A stretch of DNA of 46,976 nt from Acetobacteraceae bacterium (GTDB lineage Bacteria; Pseudomonadota; Alphaproteobacteria; Acetobacterales; Acetobacteraceae), in NCBI GenBank assembly GCA_009693865.1, contig SHWL01000016.1, positions 1-46,976 of the forward strand. The letters are read 5' to 3'. The notes under the pieces were generated by a model. That model ran no database searches. It was not told the DNA's origin and was given only the letters and a program-made list of their open reading frames with translations. The translations under genes and the position numbers were made by a program. Below are positions 25,428 through 34,741 of the stretch, piece by piece; the first letter of the stretch is position 1; each line of letters starts with the position of its first letter.

Positions 25428-26159
25428 GTGCGTAACATTTCGATCGTCGCGGGACGCGAACTCGCCGCCTATTTCGCCACCCCGGTCGCCACCGTGTTCA
25501 TCGTGATTTTCCTGATTTTACAGGGCACGCTAACCTTCAACCTCGGAAACTTCTTCGATCGCGGCCAGGCCGACCTGAACCCGTTTTTCAACTATCTGCC
25601 CTGGGTCTTCCTGTTGCTGGTTCCCGCCATCACGATGCGGCTCTGGGCCGAGGAACGCCGTCTGGGCACGATCGAAATGCTTCTTACTCTGCCCATCACC
25701 CAGGGTCAGGCCGTGCTTGGCAAATTCCTCGCCGCCTGGGCTTTTTGCGCGATCGCGCTGGCACTGACATTTCCCATCATCCTCACTGTGCGCTTCCTTG
25801 GCGCGCCGGACATGGGCGCGATCGCATCGGGCTATCTGGGCGCGTTGTTGATAGCGGGGGCCTATTTGTCGGTCGGCTCAGCGATGTCGGCGCTGACGCG
25901 CAATCAGGTGATCGCCTTCGTGCTTGGCGTCGCGGTCTGCTTCATGTTCGCCGCCGCGTCCTATCCCCTGGTGACCGATTTCCTGAGCCGCAACACGCCG
26001 GTCATGGCCGAAGTCGCGCGGCGTTTCGCCATCGTCGACCGGTATCAGGCATTCACCCGAGGCATCATCTCGTTGCGAGATCTGGTGTTTTTCACGACGT
26101 TCATCGGGTTCTGGTTATTCCTGACCACGGTGCTCGTCGACCAACGCAAGGCGGATTGA
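25428..26159 (+). CDS. ABC-2 type permease (GldF-like)
   Basis: A 243-residue inner-membrane permease with about six hydrophobic helices. It starts at GTG 25428, two bases after the ATPase stop. The N-terminal cytoplasmic helix (ELAAYFATPVATVFIVIF), the WAEERRLGTIEMLLTLPIT segment before the third helix and its length are typical of ABC-2 permeases that pair with GldA-like ATPases. Substrate unknown. Confidence 0.9.
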   Translation: MRNISIVAGRELAAYFATPVATVFIVIFLILQGTLTFNLGNFFDRGQADLNPFFNYLPWVFLLLVPAITMRLWAEERRLGTIEMLLTLPITQGQAVLGKFLAAWAFCAIALALTFPIILTVRFLGAPDMGAIASGYLGALLIAGAYLSVGSAMSALTRNQVIAFVLGVAVCFMFAAASYPLVTDFLSRNTPVMAEVARRFAIVDRYQAFTRGIISLRDLVFFTTFIGFWLFLTTVLVDQRKAD

Positions 26160-26163
26160 TCCC

Positions 26164-28101
26164 ATGCGGCGCATTGGTCCCACAAGGCGTTTGGCGTTTT
26201 CCGTCGTCGGAGTCCTCGCCGCGGCGGCCATCGCCATCGGCATCAACATGTTCGCCGACGCGCGATTTTCCGAAATTCGCGCCGACATGACGCGGGGTAA
26301 AATCTATACGTTGTCGAACGGTACAAGGCAGGTTCTGGGTGCACTGAAAGAGCCCGTCACACTCCGCTTCTTCTATTCACGCCGCCTGGGCGCGACGATC
26401 CCGGTCTACGGCACCTATGCCGACCACATCCAGGAAATGCTGCGCGAATACGCCGCCGTCTCCAACGGCCGCGTGAAAGTCGAGTTTTACGACCCCGAAC
26501 CGTTCAGCGATACCGAGGACCGCGCCGTCGCCTATGGTTTGCAAGGCGTTCCCGTCGATAACGGCGGCAACCAGGTCTATTTCGGCCTCGCCGCGAACAA
26601 CCTGGAAGACGACGAGCGGACGATCCCGTTCTTCCAGGCGGAACGCGAACGCTTCCTGGAATTCGATCTGACCAAGCTGATCTACGAACTGTCGAACCCG
26701 AAACGCACCGCCGTTGGCGTGATGTCGTCGCTGCCGCTGGATGGCGATCCCCGTTCGATGATGATGTCGCAGGGACGCGGTCCCGGCGGCCAGCCCTACG
26801 CGTCCTCGATCCTGTTGCGCCAGACCAACCAGGTAAAATCCATCCCGCTCGACGCCCAGGTAATCGACGCGGATATTCAGGTGCTGCTGGTGGCGTCGGC
26901 GCGCGAACTGCCGGAACCCACGCTTTATGCCATCGACCAGTTCGTGATGCGCGGCGGCAAGCTGATGGCGATGGTCGATCCCTGGAGTGAGGCGCTGGCC
27001 GCCACGCCCTCCCCCACCGGCATGCCACCCACGGATACATCGTCTGATCTCAAGAAATTGTTCGACGCCTGGGGCATTGCTTTCGACGCGACTCAGGTGA
27101 CGGGCGATCTCACCGGCGCCTGGCGGGTGCGGGCCGGCGGCGACGACCGGATGCAGGCGGTGAACTATGTCGCTTGGTTCAATATCCGCGACGGCATCAA
27201 TCACGACGATCCCGCGACGGCCGATCTGACGCAGGTCACGGTCGCCTCTGCCGGTTCCATTTCGAAAGCACCGAACGCGGACGTCGAGTTCACGCCGCTG
27301 TTGTCCAGCAGCGCGCGATCGGGAAACATCCCGCGCGATAAACTGGCCACGCCGGAGCCCGCGAAAATCCTCGCGAATTTCAAGCCGGAGGGCGGCCCGC
27401 GGGTCATCGCCGCGCGGGTTCGCGGCACGTTGAAGTCGGCGTTCACCGGTCCGCCTGAGTTGGCCACGGACAAGAAGCGGCCCGACAATTTCCCGGCGCA
27501 CAAGGCGCAAACCGACGGGCCCGCCAATATGGTCGTCGTCGCCGACAGCGACATCCTGGCCGACCGGTATTGGGTACGGGTGGCCGACTTCTTCGGTCAA
27601 CCAACCGCGACGCCTTTCGCCGATAACGGTCCTTTCGTCGCCAACCTGATCGGCACGCTGGCCGGCGGCGACGCGCTGATCGGCTTACGCTCCCGCGGCG
27701 ATACCAACCGCCCCTTCGAGCGCGTCGCCGCGATGCAAAGCAACGCGGAAGCGAGGTACCGCCAGACCGAGCAAAGCCTGCGCGCGCATCTGGAGGATGT
27801 CGAAAAGCAACTGCGTGGTCTGAGGACCGGCGGCGGAGAGGAGAGCGCCGAGGGACGCAAAACCGAGGCGGTGATTACCCCCGAACAACGCCTCGCCATC
27901 GACGCCGCCCGTAAGGATATTGTCGATACCCGCAAGAAGCTCCGCGACGTGCAACTGGAGCTGAACCGGGAGATCTCCGCGCTCGATACGGTATTGCGGG
28001 TCGTCAACATCGTCCTGGTGCCCACCGCGCTGACGATCCTCGCGATCGCTCTGGCTCTGGTGCAACGAACCCGCCGCGCCCGCGCGCGGGCCTCGGCCTG
28101 A
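26164..28101 (+). CDS. GldG-like ABC auxiliary protein
   Basis: A 645-residue membrane-anchored protein. There is one N-terminal transmembrane helix (about 10-28), then a large periplasmic part with the GldG/ABC_transp_aux fold: TLSNGTRQVLGALKEPVTLRFFYS opens the domain and PTLYAIDQFVMRGGKLMAMVDP lies mid-way. A coiled coil follows (about 520-605, EARYRQTEQSLRAHLEDVEKQ), then a C-terminal transmembrane helix (about 615-637). In gliding Bacteroidota GldF/GldG accompany GldA, but many non-gliding Proteobacteria carry the same module; the cargo is unknown. It starts 4 bases after the permease stop. Confidence 0.88.
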   Translation: MRRIGPTRRLAFSVVGVLAAAAIAIGINMFADARFSEIRADMTRGKIYTLSNGTRQVLGALKEPVTLRFFYSRRLGATIPVYGTYADHIQEMLREYAAVSNGRVKVEFYDPEPFSDTEDRAVAYGLQGVPVDNGGNQVYFGLAANNLEDDERTIPFFQAERERFLEFDLTKLIYELSNPKRTAVGVMSSLPLDGDPRSMMMSQGRGPGGQPYASSILLRQTNQVKSIPLDAQVIDADIQVLLVASARELPEPTLYAIDQFVMRGGKLMAMVDPWSEALAATPSPTGMPPTDTSSDLKKLFDAWGIAFDATQVTGDLTGAWRVRAGGDDRMQAVNYVAWFNIRDGINHDDPATADLTQVTVASAGSISKAPNADVEFTPLLSSSARSGNIPRDKLATPEPAKILANFKPEGGPRVIAARVRGTLKSAFTGPPELATDKKRPDNFPAHKAQTDGPANMVVVADSDILADRYWVRVADFFGQPTATPFADNGPFVANLIGTLAGGDALIGLRSRGDTNRPFERVAAMQSNAEARYRQTEQSLRAHLEDVEKQLRGLRTGGGEESAEGRKTEAVITPEQRLAIDAARKDIVDTRKKLRDVQLELNREISALDTVLRVVNIVLVPTALTILAIALALVQRTRRARARASA

Positions 28102-28114
28102 CGGGGAGCGTCGC

Positions 28115-29167
28115 ATGAACCAGAGCAAGCTCCTCGGATTGGTGGTGGCGGCCGTTATCGCGCTCGCCGGTGGCTGGTATTTCGGGGTTGCGTCGCGACC
28201 TGATCAACGCGCGGCGATCGACACCGGCAAGCTGATGTTTCCCGATCTGGCGCCGAAGCTAAAAGAGGCGCGGCGGATTGAAATTACCAGCAAGGGTAAG
28301 ATCACCGTCATCGAACTGAAAAGCGGTACCTGGGGGGTCGCAGACCGCGGCGGATACCGCGTGCTGGATACCAAATTGCGTGGCATGCTGACGACATTGA
28401 CCGAGCTTCGGCTGGTCGAGCCGCGCACCACCGATCCCGCGCAGTTCGCCCGTCTCGGCGTCGAAGATCCCACCACCGAAAAAGAAGGCACCGCCAATCT
28501 GCTGCGCGTGCTCGACGCCGATGGCAAACCGTTGCTGTCCGTGATCGTCGGCCACCGCCGCATGCGCACCCAGGGCCATGTGCCCGAGCAGGTTTACGTC
28601 CGGCTGCCCGGCGATAACCAAACCTGGCTCGCCGAGGGCAGTTTGCAGGCTGACGCCGATCCGCAGGTCTGGCTCGACCGCGATGTCATTAACATCGCGC
28701 ATGGCCTGATTGGAAAGGTGGTCGCGACCAAAGGCGGGGACACGATCGAATTAACCCGCGATGGCGAGAAGCTGAAAGTCACGAAGCCGGCCGAGTATCC
28801 GAAACTCGAGGAATACAAGCTCGACGATGTCGCGCGCGCTTTGGAGTCGCTGACGTTCCAGGATGTGAAAAGCGATAAGGAGCCGATTGGCGAAAAGGCG
28901 GGTGAAGCAGTCTTCACGACCACCAATGGCCTGGAAATCGCGGTCACCGTCAATCATCTGGAGAAGGATTCCTGGGCGCGGTTCACGGTCACCGCGCCGG
29001 AAGCCAACAAACCGGAAGCGGAACGGCTCAACGCGAAGCTCGCGGGTTGGGCGTTTCAAACGGGGCAGTGGAAGGACAAGGCGCTGATCCCGTCATTGGA
29101 CGATTTGAAGGCGCCGCCGCCGGAGCCAGCGGCTCCCCCGGCTGCCGCCGAGGCACCGAAACCGTGA
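28115..29167 (+). CDS. DUF4340 protein of the Gld-type operon
   Basis: A 350-residue protein with an N-terminal membrane anchor (about 5-25, LLGLVVAAVIALAGGWYFGV) and a periplasmic DUF4340 region made of two similar beta-rich halves (near AADGGGY-like and LKVTKPAEYPKLEEY parts). The last 25 residues are Pro/Ala-rich. DUF4340 regularly follows GldG-like genes, as here (13-base gap), so it is likely part of the exporter complex. Its stop overlaps the next gene in a GTGA. Confidence 0.85.
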   Translation: MNQSKLLGLVVAAVIALAGGWYFGVASRPDQRAAIDTGKLMFPDLAPKLKEARRIEITSKGKITVIELKSGTWGVADRGGYRVLDTKLRGMLTTLTELRLVEPRTTDPAQFARLGVEDPTTEKEGTANLLRVLDADGKPLLSVIVGHRRMRTQGHVPEQVYVRLPGDNQTWLAEGSLQADADPQVWLDRDVINIAHGLIGKVVATKGGDTIELTRDGEKLKVTKPAEYPKLEEYKLDDVARALESLTFQDVKSDKEPIGEKAGEAVFTTTNGLEIAVTVNHLEKDSWARFTVTAPEANKPEAERLNAKLAGWAFQTGQWKDKALIPSLDDLKAPPPEPAAPPAAAEAPKP

Positions 29168-29595
29168 GCGATCGCGAATATCCATCCCGTCCCTTCGTCG
29201 GGATCGGAATTGTCGTCATCAAGGGCTCAGATGTTCTGCTGTGCCGCCGCGGCAAGCCACCGAATGTCGGCAGTTGGACCCTTCCAGGGGGCGCTCAGGA
29301 TCTGGGGGAGACGTGCGAAGCGGCGGCGCGGCGTGAATTGATGGAGGAGACCGGGTTGTCCGTCGGCGCTCTGCATTTTTGCGCGCATGTCGATACGATC
29401 CGGCGCGATGACGCCGGACGGATCAGGTTCCATTACACGATACTGGATTTCGCCGCCCGCTGGGACAGCGGCGAACCGGCCGCCAGCACGGATGTTTCGG
29501 AAGTCCATTGGGCTTCGATGGATGCGTTGGAACCCTATGATCTTTGGAGTGAGGCGCACAGGATCATCGGGATCGCGCGCCGGCTGGTGGGATAG
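29164..29595 (+). CDS. NUDIX hydrolase
   Basis: A 143-residue NUDIX hydrolase with a perfect Nudix box, G43-x5-E49-x7-R57-E58-L-x-E61-E62-x-G64-L65. It should cleave a nucleoside diphosphate-linked substrate; the sequence before the box (LLCRRGKPPNVGSWTLPGG) fits ADP-ribose or nucleotide-sugar type enzymes but does not decide. GTG 29164 overlaps the DUF4340 stop, so it is translationally coupled to the exporter operon, an unusual partnership. Confidence 0.93.
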   Translation: MSDREYPSRPFVGIGIVVIKGSDVLLCRRGKPPNVGSWTLPGGAQDLGETCEAAARRELMEETGLSVGALHFCAHVDTIRRDDAGRIRFHYTILDFAARWDSGEPAASTDVSEVHWASMDALEPYDLWSEAHRIIGIARRLVG

Positions 29596-29689
29596 AAGAG
29601 AACGCGGCATCCGGCATCAGATCCGGCCGCATGATCGCGCGCCATTCCGTGCTATCGTCACCTGGCTCGCCACATCCCCCGAGGTCCTC

Positions 29690-31723
29690 ATGACGCGCAT
29701 TTTCCTTGCCGCGCTGCTGATATCAGCCCTCTCCGGCCCGGTGGCGGCCGCGGACCTCTCCCTGAAGCGGGTCATGCTGTCCTCGGGCGGCGTCGGGTAT
29801 TTCGAATATAGCGCCGAAGTCGAGGGCGATGCGGCGCTCGCGCTGGATGTGCCTCTCGAACAGGTCGACGATATCCTGAAGTCTCTGGTGGTGTTCGATT
29901 CCCTGGGCGGTGTCGCTGGCGTCGAACTGCCAGGACGCGACAACATGGTACAGGCCTTTGGCGATGCGCCGTTCGGTCCGGAGGCCCTGGAATCCCCAAT
30001 CGCCTATCTGAACGCGCTGCGCGGCACCGAGGTCACGGTGCAAGGCCCACGGCCCATGACCGGGCGAATCGTGCGCGCCGAGCCGGTGACCGAAACGATC
30101 GATAAAGCCAGCATGCAGCGCACGCGCGTCACCCTTTTGGGCGCGGATGGCATGCGCCAGTTCGTGTTGGAGGACGCCGACACGGTTCAGGTCAGCGATC
30201 CCGCCCTGCGCGCCCGGATCGCTCGGGCACTGGAGGCCAGACGCCGCGACGCGAGCCGCGCGACACGGCAATTGACCATCCGCGTCAAAGGCGCCGGCAA
30301 GCGTACCGTGTCCGTCGGGTATGTCGCGGGCGCGCCGCTCTGGAAGGCGACCTACCGGATGATGCTGCCGGCCGGTCCGGCGCCGACCGCGCGCCTGCAA
30401 GGATGGGCAACGCTGGAAAACCAATCCGGAGCAGACTGGAAAGGCGTGACGCTGACCTTGCAATACGGCAACCCCGTCACGTTCCGGCAATCGCTGTACC
30501 AGAGCTACTTTGTGCAACGGCCGGAGGTTCCGGTCGAAATCCTTGGCCGGATGCTGCCTGCCGTCGACACGCGTGCCCGGGAAGAACCGAGGGGGGCGGC
30601 CAGGGCGATGCCCGCCTCGCCCGCGCCAGCCCCAATGCCGGCCGATATGGCGCGAAGAGCCTGGGCGCCTCCCCGCGCACTGGGCGCGAGCGGTGGCGGA
30701 GCGGCGGCACCGCCCGAGTTGGCAGCGCCGGCCGAAACCGTGCTGGCCGATGAGTCCTCGGAAGAAACGATCTTCACGCTCACGCAACCGGTGGACCTCG
30801 CGGCCGGTCACACCGCCAATGTTCCGATCGTGGACCGTGAGATACCGGCGCCAAGAATCGGCCTCGTCCCGTTCAAATACACGCATCCGTTGGCCGCGGT
30901 CAGGGTCAAGAACGACGATCCGCGCAGTCTGCCGGCCGGGGTTCTGACGTTTTACGATTCCAGCGGCGGTACCTCCTTCGCCGGCGATGCCCGCATGAGC
31001 GGCCTGCCGTCCGGCGAGACGCGGCTGTTGTCGTTCGCCCAGGATTTACGGACGACGATCGACACGCAAGTGTCGCCGCGGCCAGAGCTGACAACGTCGT
31101 TCAGCGTGGCGGATGGCGTCCTGACCTACACGGTTCGCAGCCGGCAGATGGTCAAATTGACCGTCACCGGCCCGGCGCGTGAGACGCGGGAATTGCTGCT
31201 GGAAATCCCGAAATCGAATCCGGAGCAATCCCTGACGCTGGACGACGAAAAGGTTAAGGTCACCGAACGGACCGCGACCGCCTTCCGCATCGCCGTCTCG
31301 CTTGCCCCGGGAGAATCCCGTGTTATCACCGCCTTCCTCGACCTTCCGGTGCGCCAGACCATTGCGCTGGTGGATGGAAATGAGACAGTTTTGCAAATGA
31401 TCGTGAGCGAGGAGACGCTCAATCCCAGTGCCCGCGGCGCGTTGCGGAAAGTGCTCGACCTTCGCCGGGACGAGGCACGCAAGGAAGCCGATGTGGAGCA
31501 GCGGAAGAAGCTCCTGGAGGACGTGGAGACCGACGAGGAACGCATCCGCAAGAACCTGGCGGCTGTTACCTCCGCCGATCCATTACGCGCCCGCCTGACC
31601 CGCGCGCTGGACGCCGATGAAACGAAAATCGAGCAACTGCGGAAATCCATCGACGCCGCGCAGGAGATCGCCGACAAAGCCCATCGCGCGCTGACCGATG
31701 CCGTCGCCGCGTTGAAAATCTGA
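29690..31723 (+). CDS. Secreted DUF4139 protein
   Basis: A 677-residue protein with a signal peptide (about 1-20, cleavage near AAA-DL). The DUF4139 region spans roughly 200-560 and is mainly beta-rich. A Pro/Ala/Met-rich linker (about 300-345) splits it, and a long coiled coil (about 575-672) closes the protein. Families of this type (mucoidy-inhibitor MuiA-like, DUF4140/DUF4139) are periplasmic or surface proteins of unknown function. The start at 29690 begins the signal peptide. Gene order does not link it firmly to neighbours. Confidence 0.8.
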   Translation: MTRIFLAALLISALSGPVAAADLSLKRVMLSSGGVGYFEYSAEVEGDAALALDVPLEQVDDILKSLVVFDSLGGVAGVELPGRDNMVQAFGDAPFGPEALESPIAYLNALRGTEVTVQGPRPMTGRIVRAEPVTETIDKASMQRTRVTLLGADGMRQFVLEDADTVQVSDPALRARIARALEARRRDASRATRQLTIRVKGAGKRTVSVGYVAGAPLWKATYRMMLPAGPAPTARLQGWATLENQSGADWKGVTLTLQYGNPVTFRQSLYQSYFVQRPEVPVEILGRMLPAVDTRAREEPRGAARAMPASPAPAPMPADMARRAWAPPRALGASGGGAAAPPELAAPAETVLADESSEETIFTLTQPVDLAAGHTANVPIVDREIPAPRIGLVPFKYTHPLAAVRVKNDDPRSLPAGVLTFYDSSGGTSFAGDARMSGLPSGETRLLSFAQDLRTTIDTQVSPRPELTTSFSVADGVLTYTVRSRQMVKLTVTGPARETRELLLEIPKSNPEQSLTLDDEKVKVTERTATAFRIAVSLAPGESRVITAFLDLPVRQTIALVDGNETVLQMIVSEETLNPSARGALRKVLDLRRDEARKEADVEQRKKLLEDVETDEERIRKNLAAVTSADPLRARLTRALDADETKIEQLRKSIDAAQEIADKAHRALTDAVAALKI

Positions 31724-31736
31724 GAGACCCCCGGCC

Positions 31737-32159
31737 ATGACGCCCTCCATCGAAGACCGTTTCGGCATCAACGATTTGTTCGTTCGTTACGCGACCGCGC
31801 TGGATGCGGGCGACGTCGAGACCATCGTCGGATGTTTCACCGAGGATGGCGCGCTGGAAAGTCCCGCCGTGGGAAAATACGCGGGCCGCGACGGCATCCG
31901 CGCGTTTTCCGAACGTTTCGCCGCCATGCATCGCCGCGGCGTGCAGTTACGCCATGTCCTGTCCAACCTCGCGATGACCGTGACGGGCGAGACCGCGCGC
32001 GCCACCTGTTACCTGACCAATATCATCACCGTCGATGGCAAGAGCCAGATGATGCCTCCCGGCCGGTACGAGTGCGATTTGCGAAGGGTGGACGGGGAAT
32101 GGCTGTTCCAAAACCGGCTGGTGATTTTGGACGCTGAGTTTCCGTTACCCGGTATTTAA
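31737..32159 (+). CDS. SnoaL-like (NTF2-fold) protein
   Basis: A 140-residue NTF2-like protein of the SnoaL-like group that begins IEDRFGINDLFVRYATALDAGD and has the FTEDGALESP and RYECDLRRVDGEWLFQNR segments. Such proteins act as small dehydratases, isomerases or ligand-binding proteins; catalytic residues are not clear enough to choose. It starts 13 bases after the DUF4139 stop. Confidence 0.85.
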   Translation: MTPSIEDRFGINDLFVRYATALDAGDVETIVGCFTEDGALESPAVGKYAGRDGIRAFSERFAAMHRRGVQLRHVLSNLAMTVTGETARATCYLTNIITVDGKSQMMPPGRYECDLRRVDGEWLFQNRLVILDAEFPLPGI

Positions 32160-32188
32160 AGCCGCGGCTCCGCGAACGGATTGGACCG

Positions 32189-32515
32189 TCAGGCGAAGTC
32201 CGGACCCCGAACCGCGGGAATGCCGTTGTCAGCCAGGGCTTTACCCAAAAGCGATCCCACCGTGGCGTGGCCGGCCTGCGTCAGACCCCCCTCGACATCG
32301 GAACGATGCACGACACTGCGCACGGTCGCGCACCCAAGGCGTTTTCCCAGAACATCGAGTTCCTTGACGAGGGCGTCGATGACGTCGCCCGGATGCAGCA
32401 GATCGATCGCGATGAAATGTTCGGCGATCAGGACTTTGTCGTGTTTGGGATCACGCTCGACCCGGTAACAGAACAGACCGCTTGGGAAATCGTGTCCCTC
32501 ACGGCGCGCGACCAT
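32189..32515 (-). pseudogene. GNAT acetyltransferase remnant
   Basis: The 109 residues from the first internal ATG match the C-terminal half of a GNAT-fold protein, with GLFCYRVERD, EHFIAIDLLHPGDVIDALV and a central LGCATVRSVVH. The N-terminal substrate and first-strand region is missing. The frame stays open upstream to 32638 but that part (for example RRNSQAGVMVARR) soon runs antisense to a Crp-type fragment, so the original N-terminus appears to have been lost at a junction near 32540. Confidence 0.55.
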
Positions 32516-32786
32516 GACACCGGCTTGGCTGTTACGTCGGACGCTGGTGGCGTCCTTTCTGATGGCGCAGGCACGGATGGGGATGATCTGCCAGGCGCCG
32601 AGGTCGCGCTTCACCCTGCCGATGACACAGGGTGACATCGCCGATTACGTCGGCCTGACGATCGAGACAGTCAGCCGCACGCTGACGAAGCCACGGGCGG
32701 AAGGGCTGATCGAAATTCCAAACGCGAGCGACATCGTCATCAAGAACCGCCCAGCGATGGAGCAGATCGCCGAGGGAATGAACTGA
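32514..32786 (+). pseudogene. Crp/Fnr-family regulator remnant (HTH only)
   Basis: The frame encodes only the C-terminal helix-turn-helix of an FNR/FixK-like regulator: VASFLMAQAR, then LPMTQGDIADYVGLTIETVSRTLTK and IEIPNASDIVI. The cyclic-nucleotide-binding domain (about 150 residues) is absent. The fragment starts where the GNAT remnant on the other strand ends, so two genes have been cut back to each other's edges. It may still make a short DNA-binding protein, but the recognition helix alone is unlikely to function. Confidence 0.65.
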
Positions 32787-32791
32787 ACGCC

Positions 32792-33604
32792 TTGGTCGGG
32801 CCGTTTCCTGGGAGGATCGCCTCCTGGCTCCCGATATCGAAGGTACTCGCCGTTGTTCTGAGCTTCGCCGGTTGCGCGAACCCACCACCCTTGCCTGGCG
32901 CGAGCGTGACCTCCGTTACGGCGGACGGCGAGCAACGGAACGTTTTGTTTGTCGCTCCGCCCGCCCCGGCCAGGGCGGCGGTCGTGATGTTCCCCGGCGG
33001 CGACGGCCGGATCGGCATTGCCGCGAATGGCGCGATCGCCCGAGGGGGCAATTTCCTGATCCGCACCCGGGACCAATGGCTGGCGCGCGGGTTCCTGTTC
33101 GTCGCGGTCGATGCGGCGGGGGGCAAGGCCGGGACGCCGGGAGACCGTGTTGGACCGGCCGGTCAGCATGCGATCGCAGAGATTGCGCGTGAGGTTCGGC
33201 AACGCACCAACGTCCCGATCTGGCTTCTGGGCACCAGCGCAGGCGCGCCCGCGGCCCTGGCGGGTGCCGCCGCGCTCGGACCCGGAACGGTCAGGGGCGT
33301 GATCATCAGTTCTCCGGTTTCGGTTTCAGGACACCGGGACTCGGTGTTCGACGCGCCTTTGGGCCGAGTGTCCGTCCCGGTGCTGATCCAAATCCACCGC
33401 GGCGACGGATGCCCGTTCACGCCACCGGCCAACGCGCCCTCACTGAAGGCCGCGATGACAATGGCGCCACAGGTGGAAATTCAGACATTCACAGGCGGCG
33501 ACGCCCCCCTGTCGGGCCCATGCGAGGCGTTCGCTCAGCACGGGTTCCTGGGACTCGAGCGACTTGTGGCCGACGCCGCCGCTGACTGGATCCTGTCGCA
33601 TTGA
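32792..33604 (+). CDS. Lipoprotein alpha/beta hydrolase
   Basis: A 270-residue hydrolase with a lipoprotein signal ending FAGC (Cys28) and an alpha/beta-hydrolase core. The nucleophile is Ser in LLGTSAGAP, an oxyanion-hole segment is MFPGGDGRIG, and the catalytic His is probably in AQHGFLGLE. The only available start is a TTG (32792) with GAGGGAATG about 10 bases before, so the exact start is not certain. It lies 5 bases after the Crp remnant. Substrate unknown. Confidence 0.75.
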   Translation: MVGPFPGRIASWLPISKVLAVVLSFAGCANPPPLPGASVTSVTADGEQRNVLFVAPPAPARAAVVMFPGGDGRIGIAANGAIARGGNFLIRTRDQWLARGFLFVAVDAAGGKAGTPGDRVGPAGQHAIAEIAREVRQRTNVPIWLLGTSAGAPAALAGAAALGPGTVRGVIISSPVSVSGHRDSVFDAPLGRVSVPVLIQIHRGDGCPFTPPANAPSLKAAMTMAPQVEIQTFTGGDAPLSGPCEAFAQHGFLGLERLVADAAADWILSH

Positions 33605-33627
33605 ACGTTTCGGCGCCCACGATTTAT

Positions 33628-33711
33628 TGGTGCGAGAGGGGGGATTCGAACCCCCAAGCCTCGCGGCGGTCGATTTTGAGTCGACTGCGTCTACCGTTCC
33701 GCCACTCTCGC
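33628..33711 (-). tRNA. tRNA-Leu(CAA)
   Basis: On the - strand the acceptor stem GCGAGAG/CTCTCGC, discriminator A and an encoded CCA (33628-33630) enclose a standard D arm. The anticodon stem GTCGA/TCGAC has loop CTCAAAA, so the anticodon is CAA. The long variable arm of class II tRNA and a GGTTCGAATCC T arm complete the cloverleaf. Confidence 0.95.
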
Positions 33712-33889
33712 AACCCCTCGGATCATACAGATTTCGTGGCGGGCCACAATCGACGGAATGCGGGTTCGCACGGTCGAAACGCCGGGCGCACCGGCCTTTC
33801 CCGGCCATGCTCGCCCGTCCACCGCGAACGCGGTTGACCAGGCCGCTCTTGACCACTAGAGAGACGCCCTCGCCACTCGCGGGCGCTGT

Positions 33890-33964
33890 TCGGGCGTAGC
33901 TCAGCGGTAGAGCAATCGGCTGTTAACCGATTGGTCGTAGGTTCGAATCCTACCGCCCGAGCCA
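33890..33964 (+). tRNA. tRNA-Asn(GTT)
   Basis: Acceptor TCGGGCG pairs with CGCCCGA; the D arm is GCTCAGCGGTAGAGC; the anticodon stem ATCGG/CCGAT carries loop CTGTTAA, anticodon GTT; the T arm GTAGGTTCGAATCCTAC is canonical. Discriminator G and an encoded CCA end the gene. Confidence 0.97.
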
Positions 33965-34018
33965 GCCGCGGATTACGGCCATTGACGCCCCCGCCGCTTT
34001 CCCGCCAACAACCCATCC

Positions 34019-34741
34019 ATGTGTACTGTCGTCGTCCTCTGCCGCCCAGGCCACGCGTGGCCGGTGATCCTGGTGGCCAATCGGGACGAGCGGGTGGATC
34101 GTGCGTGGGACCTTCCGGACACCCACTGGCCCGAATACCCGGGCGTGATCGCCGGTCGGGACCGGACAGCCGGGGGCACCTGGATGGGCCTCAACCGGCA
34201 CGGGGTCACCGCCGCCGTGCTCAACCGGCAGGGATCTTTGGGGCCCGCGGCGGGCAAGCGGAGCCGGGGAGAATTGCCGTTGATGGCGCTGGCCCACCCC
34301 ACGGCAGAGGCGGCGGCCAAAGCGGTTTTGGCTCAGAACGCGGGCGAATGGCGGGGCTTCAACCTGGTGATCGCGGATCGGGCGGGCGCGATCTTCATCC
34401 GGGGCACGGGGTATGGCCGCCCCGGCGCGCATCCATTGCCGCCAGGCGTGTCGATGATCACCGCGCACGATTCCAACGATCCGGACAGCCCCCGCGTCGC
34501 CCGCCACCTGGCACGGTTCCAACAGGCCATGCCACCCGAGCCGCGAGATTGGGACGCATGGCGCGCGATCCTCGCCGACCGCTCCGGCCCGGCGGGGGAG
34601 CAAATCAACGTGGAAGCGCGCGGCGGGTTTGGAACGGTCTGCTCGTCATTCCTCGCGATTCCCGCGGTCGGGGATCCGGTTTGGCTGTTCGCCGCGGGCG
34701 CGCCGCATGAGGCTCCGTTCGAACCTATTACGGCAGGGTAA
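34019..34741 (+). CDS. NRDE/TANGO2-family protein
   Basis: A 240-residue protein that starts MCTVVVL, with the Cys2 expected for an N-terminal nucleophile, and contains the family name motif at 20-23, NRDE (LVANRDERVDR). The GGTWMGLNRHG segment at about 52-62 is also typical. TANGO2-like proteins are linked to haem/lipid handling in eukaryotes; the bacterial role is unknown. Its end overlaps the convergent SnoaL-like gene by 14 bases. Confidence 0.9.
   Translation: MCTVVVLCRPGHAWPVILVANRDERVDRAWDLPDTHWPEYPGVIAGRDRTAGGTWMGLNRHGVTAAVLNRQGSLGPAAGKRSRGELPLMALAHPTAEAAAKAVLAQNAGEWRGFNLVIADRAGAIFIRGTGYGRPGAHPLPPGVSMITAHDSNDPDSPRVARHLARFQQAMPPEPRDWDAWRAILADRSGPAGEQINVEARGGFGTVCSSFLAIPAVGDPVWLFAAGAPHEAPFEPITAG

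Noticed and set aside
33740..33880. tRNA-like fragments on the - strand between tRNA-Leu and tRNA-Asn (for example GTGGTCAAGAGCGG)
   Set aside because: The anticodon stem would need a mismatch and position 37 would be C, and no matching acceptor stem could be found. Probably chance.
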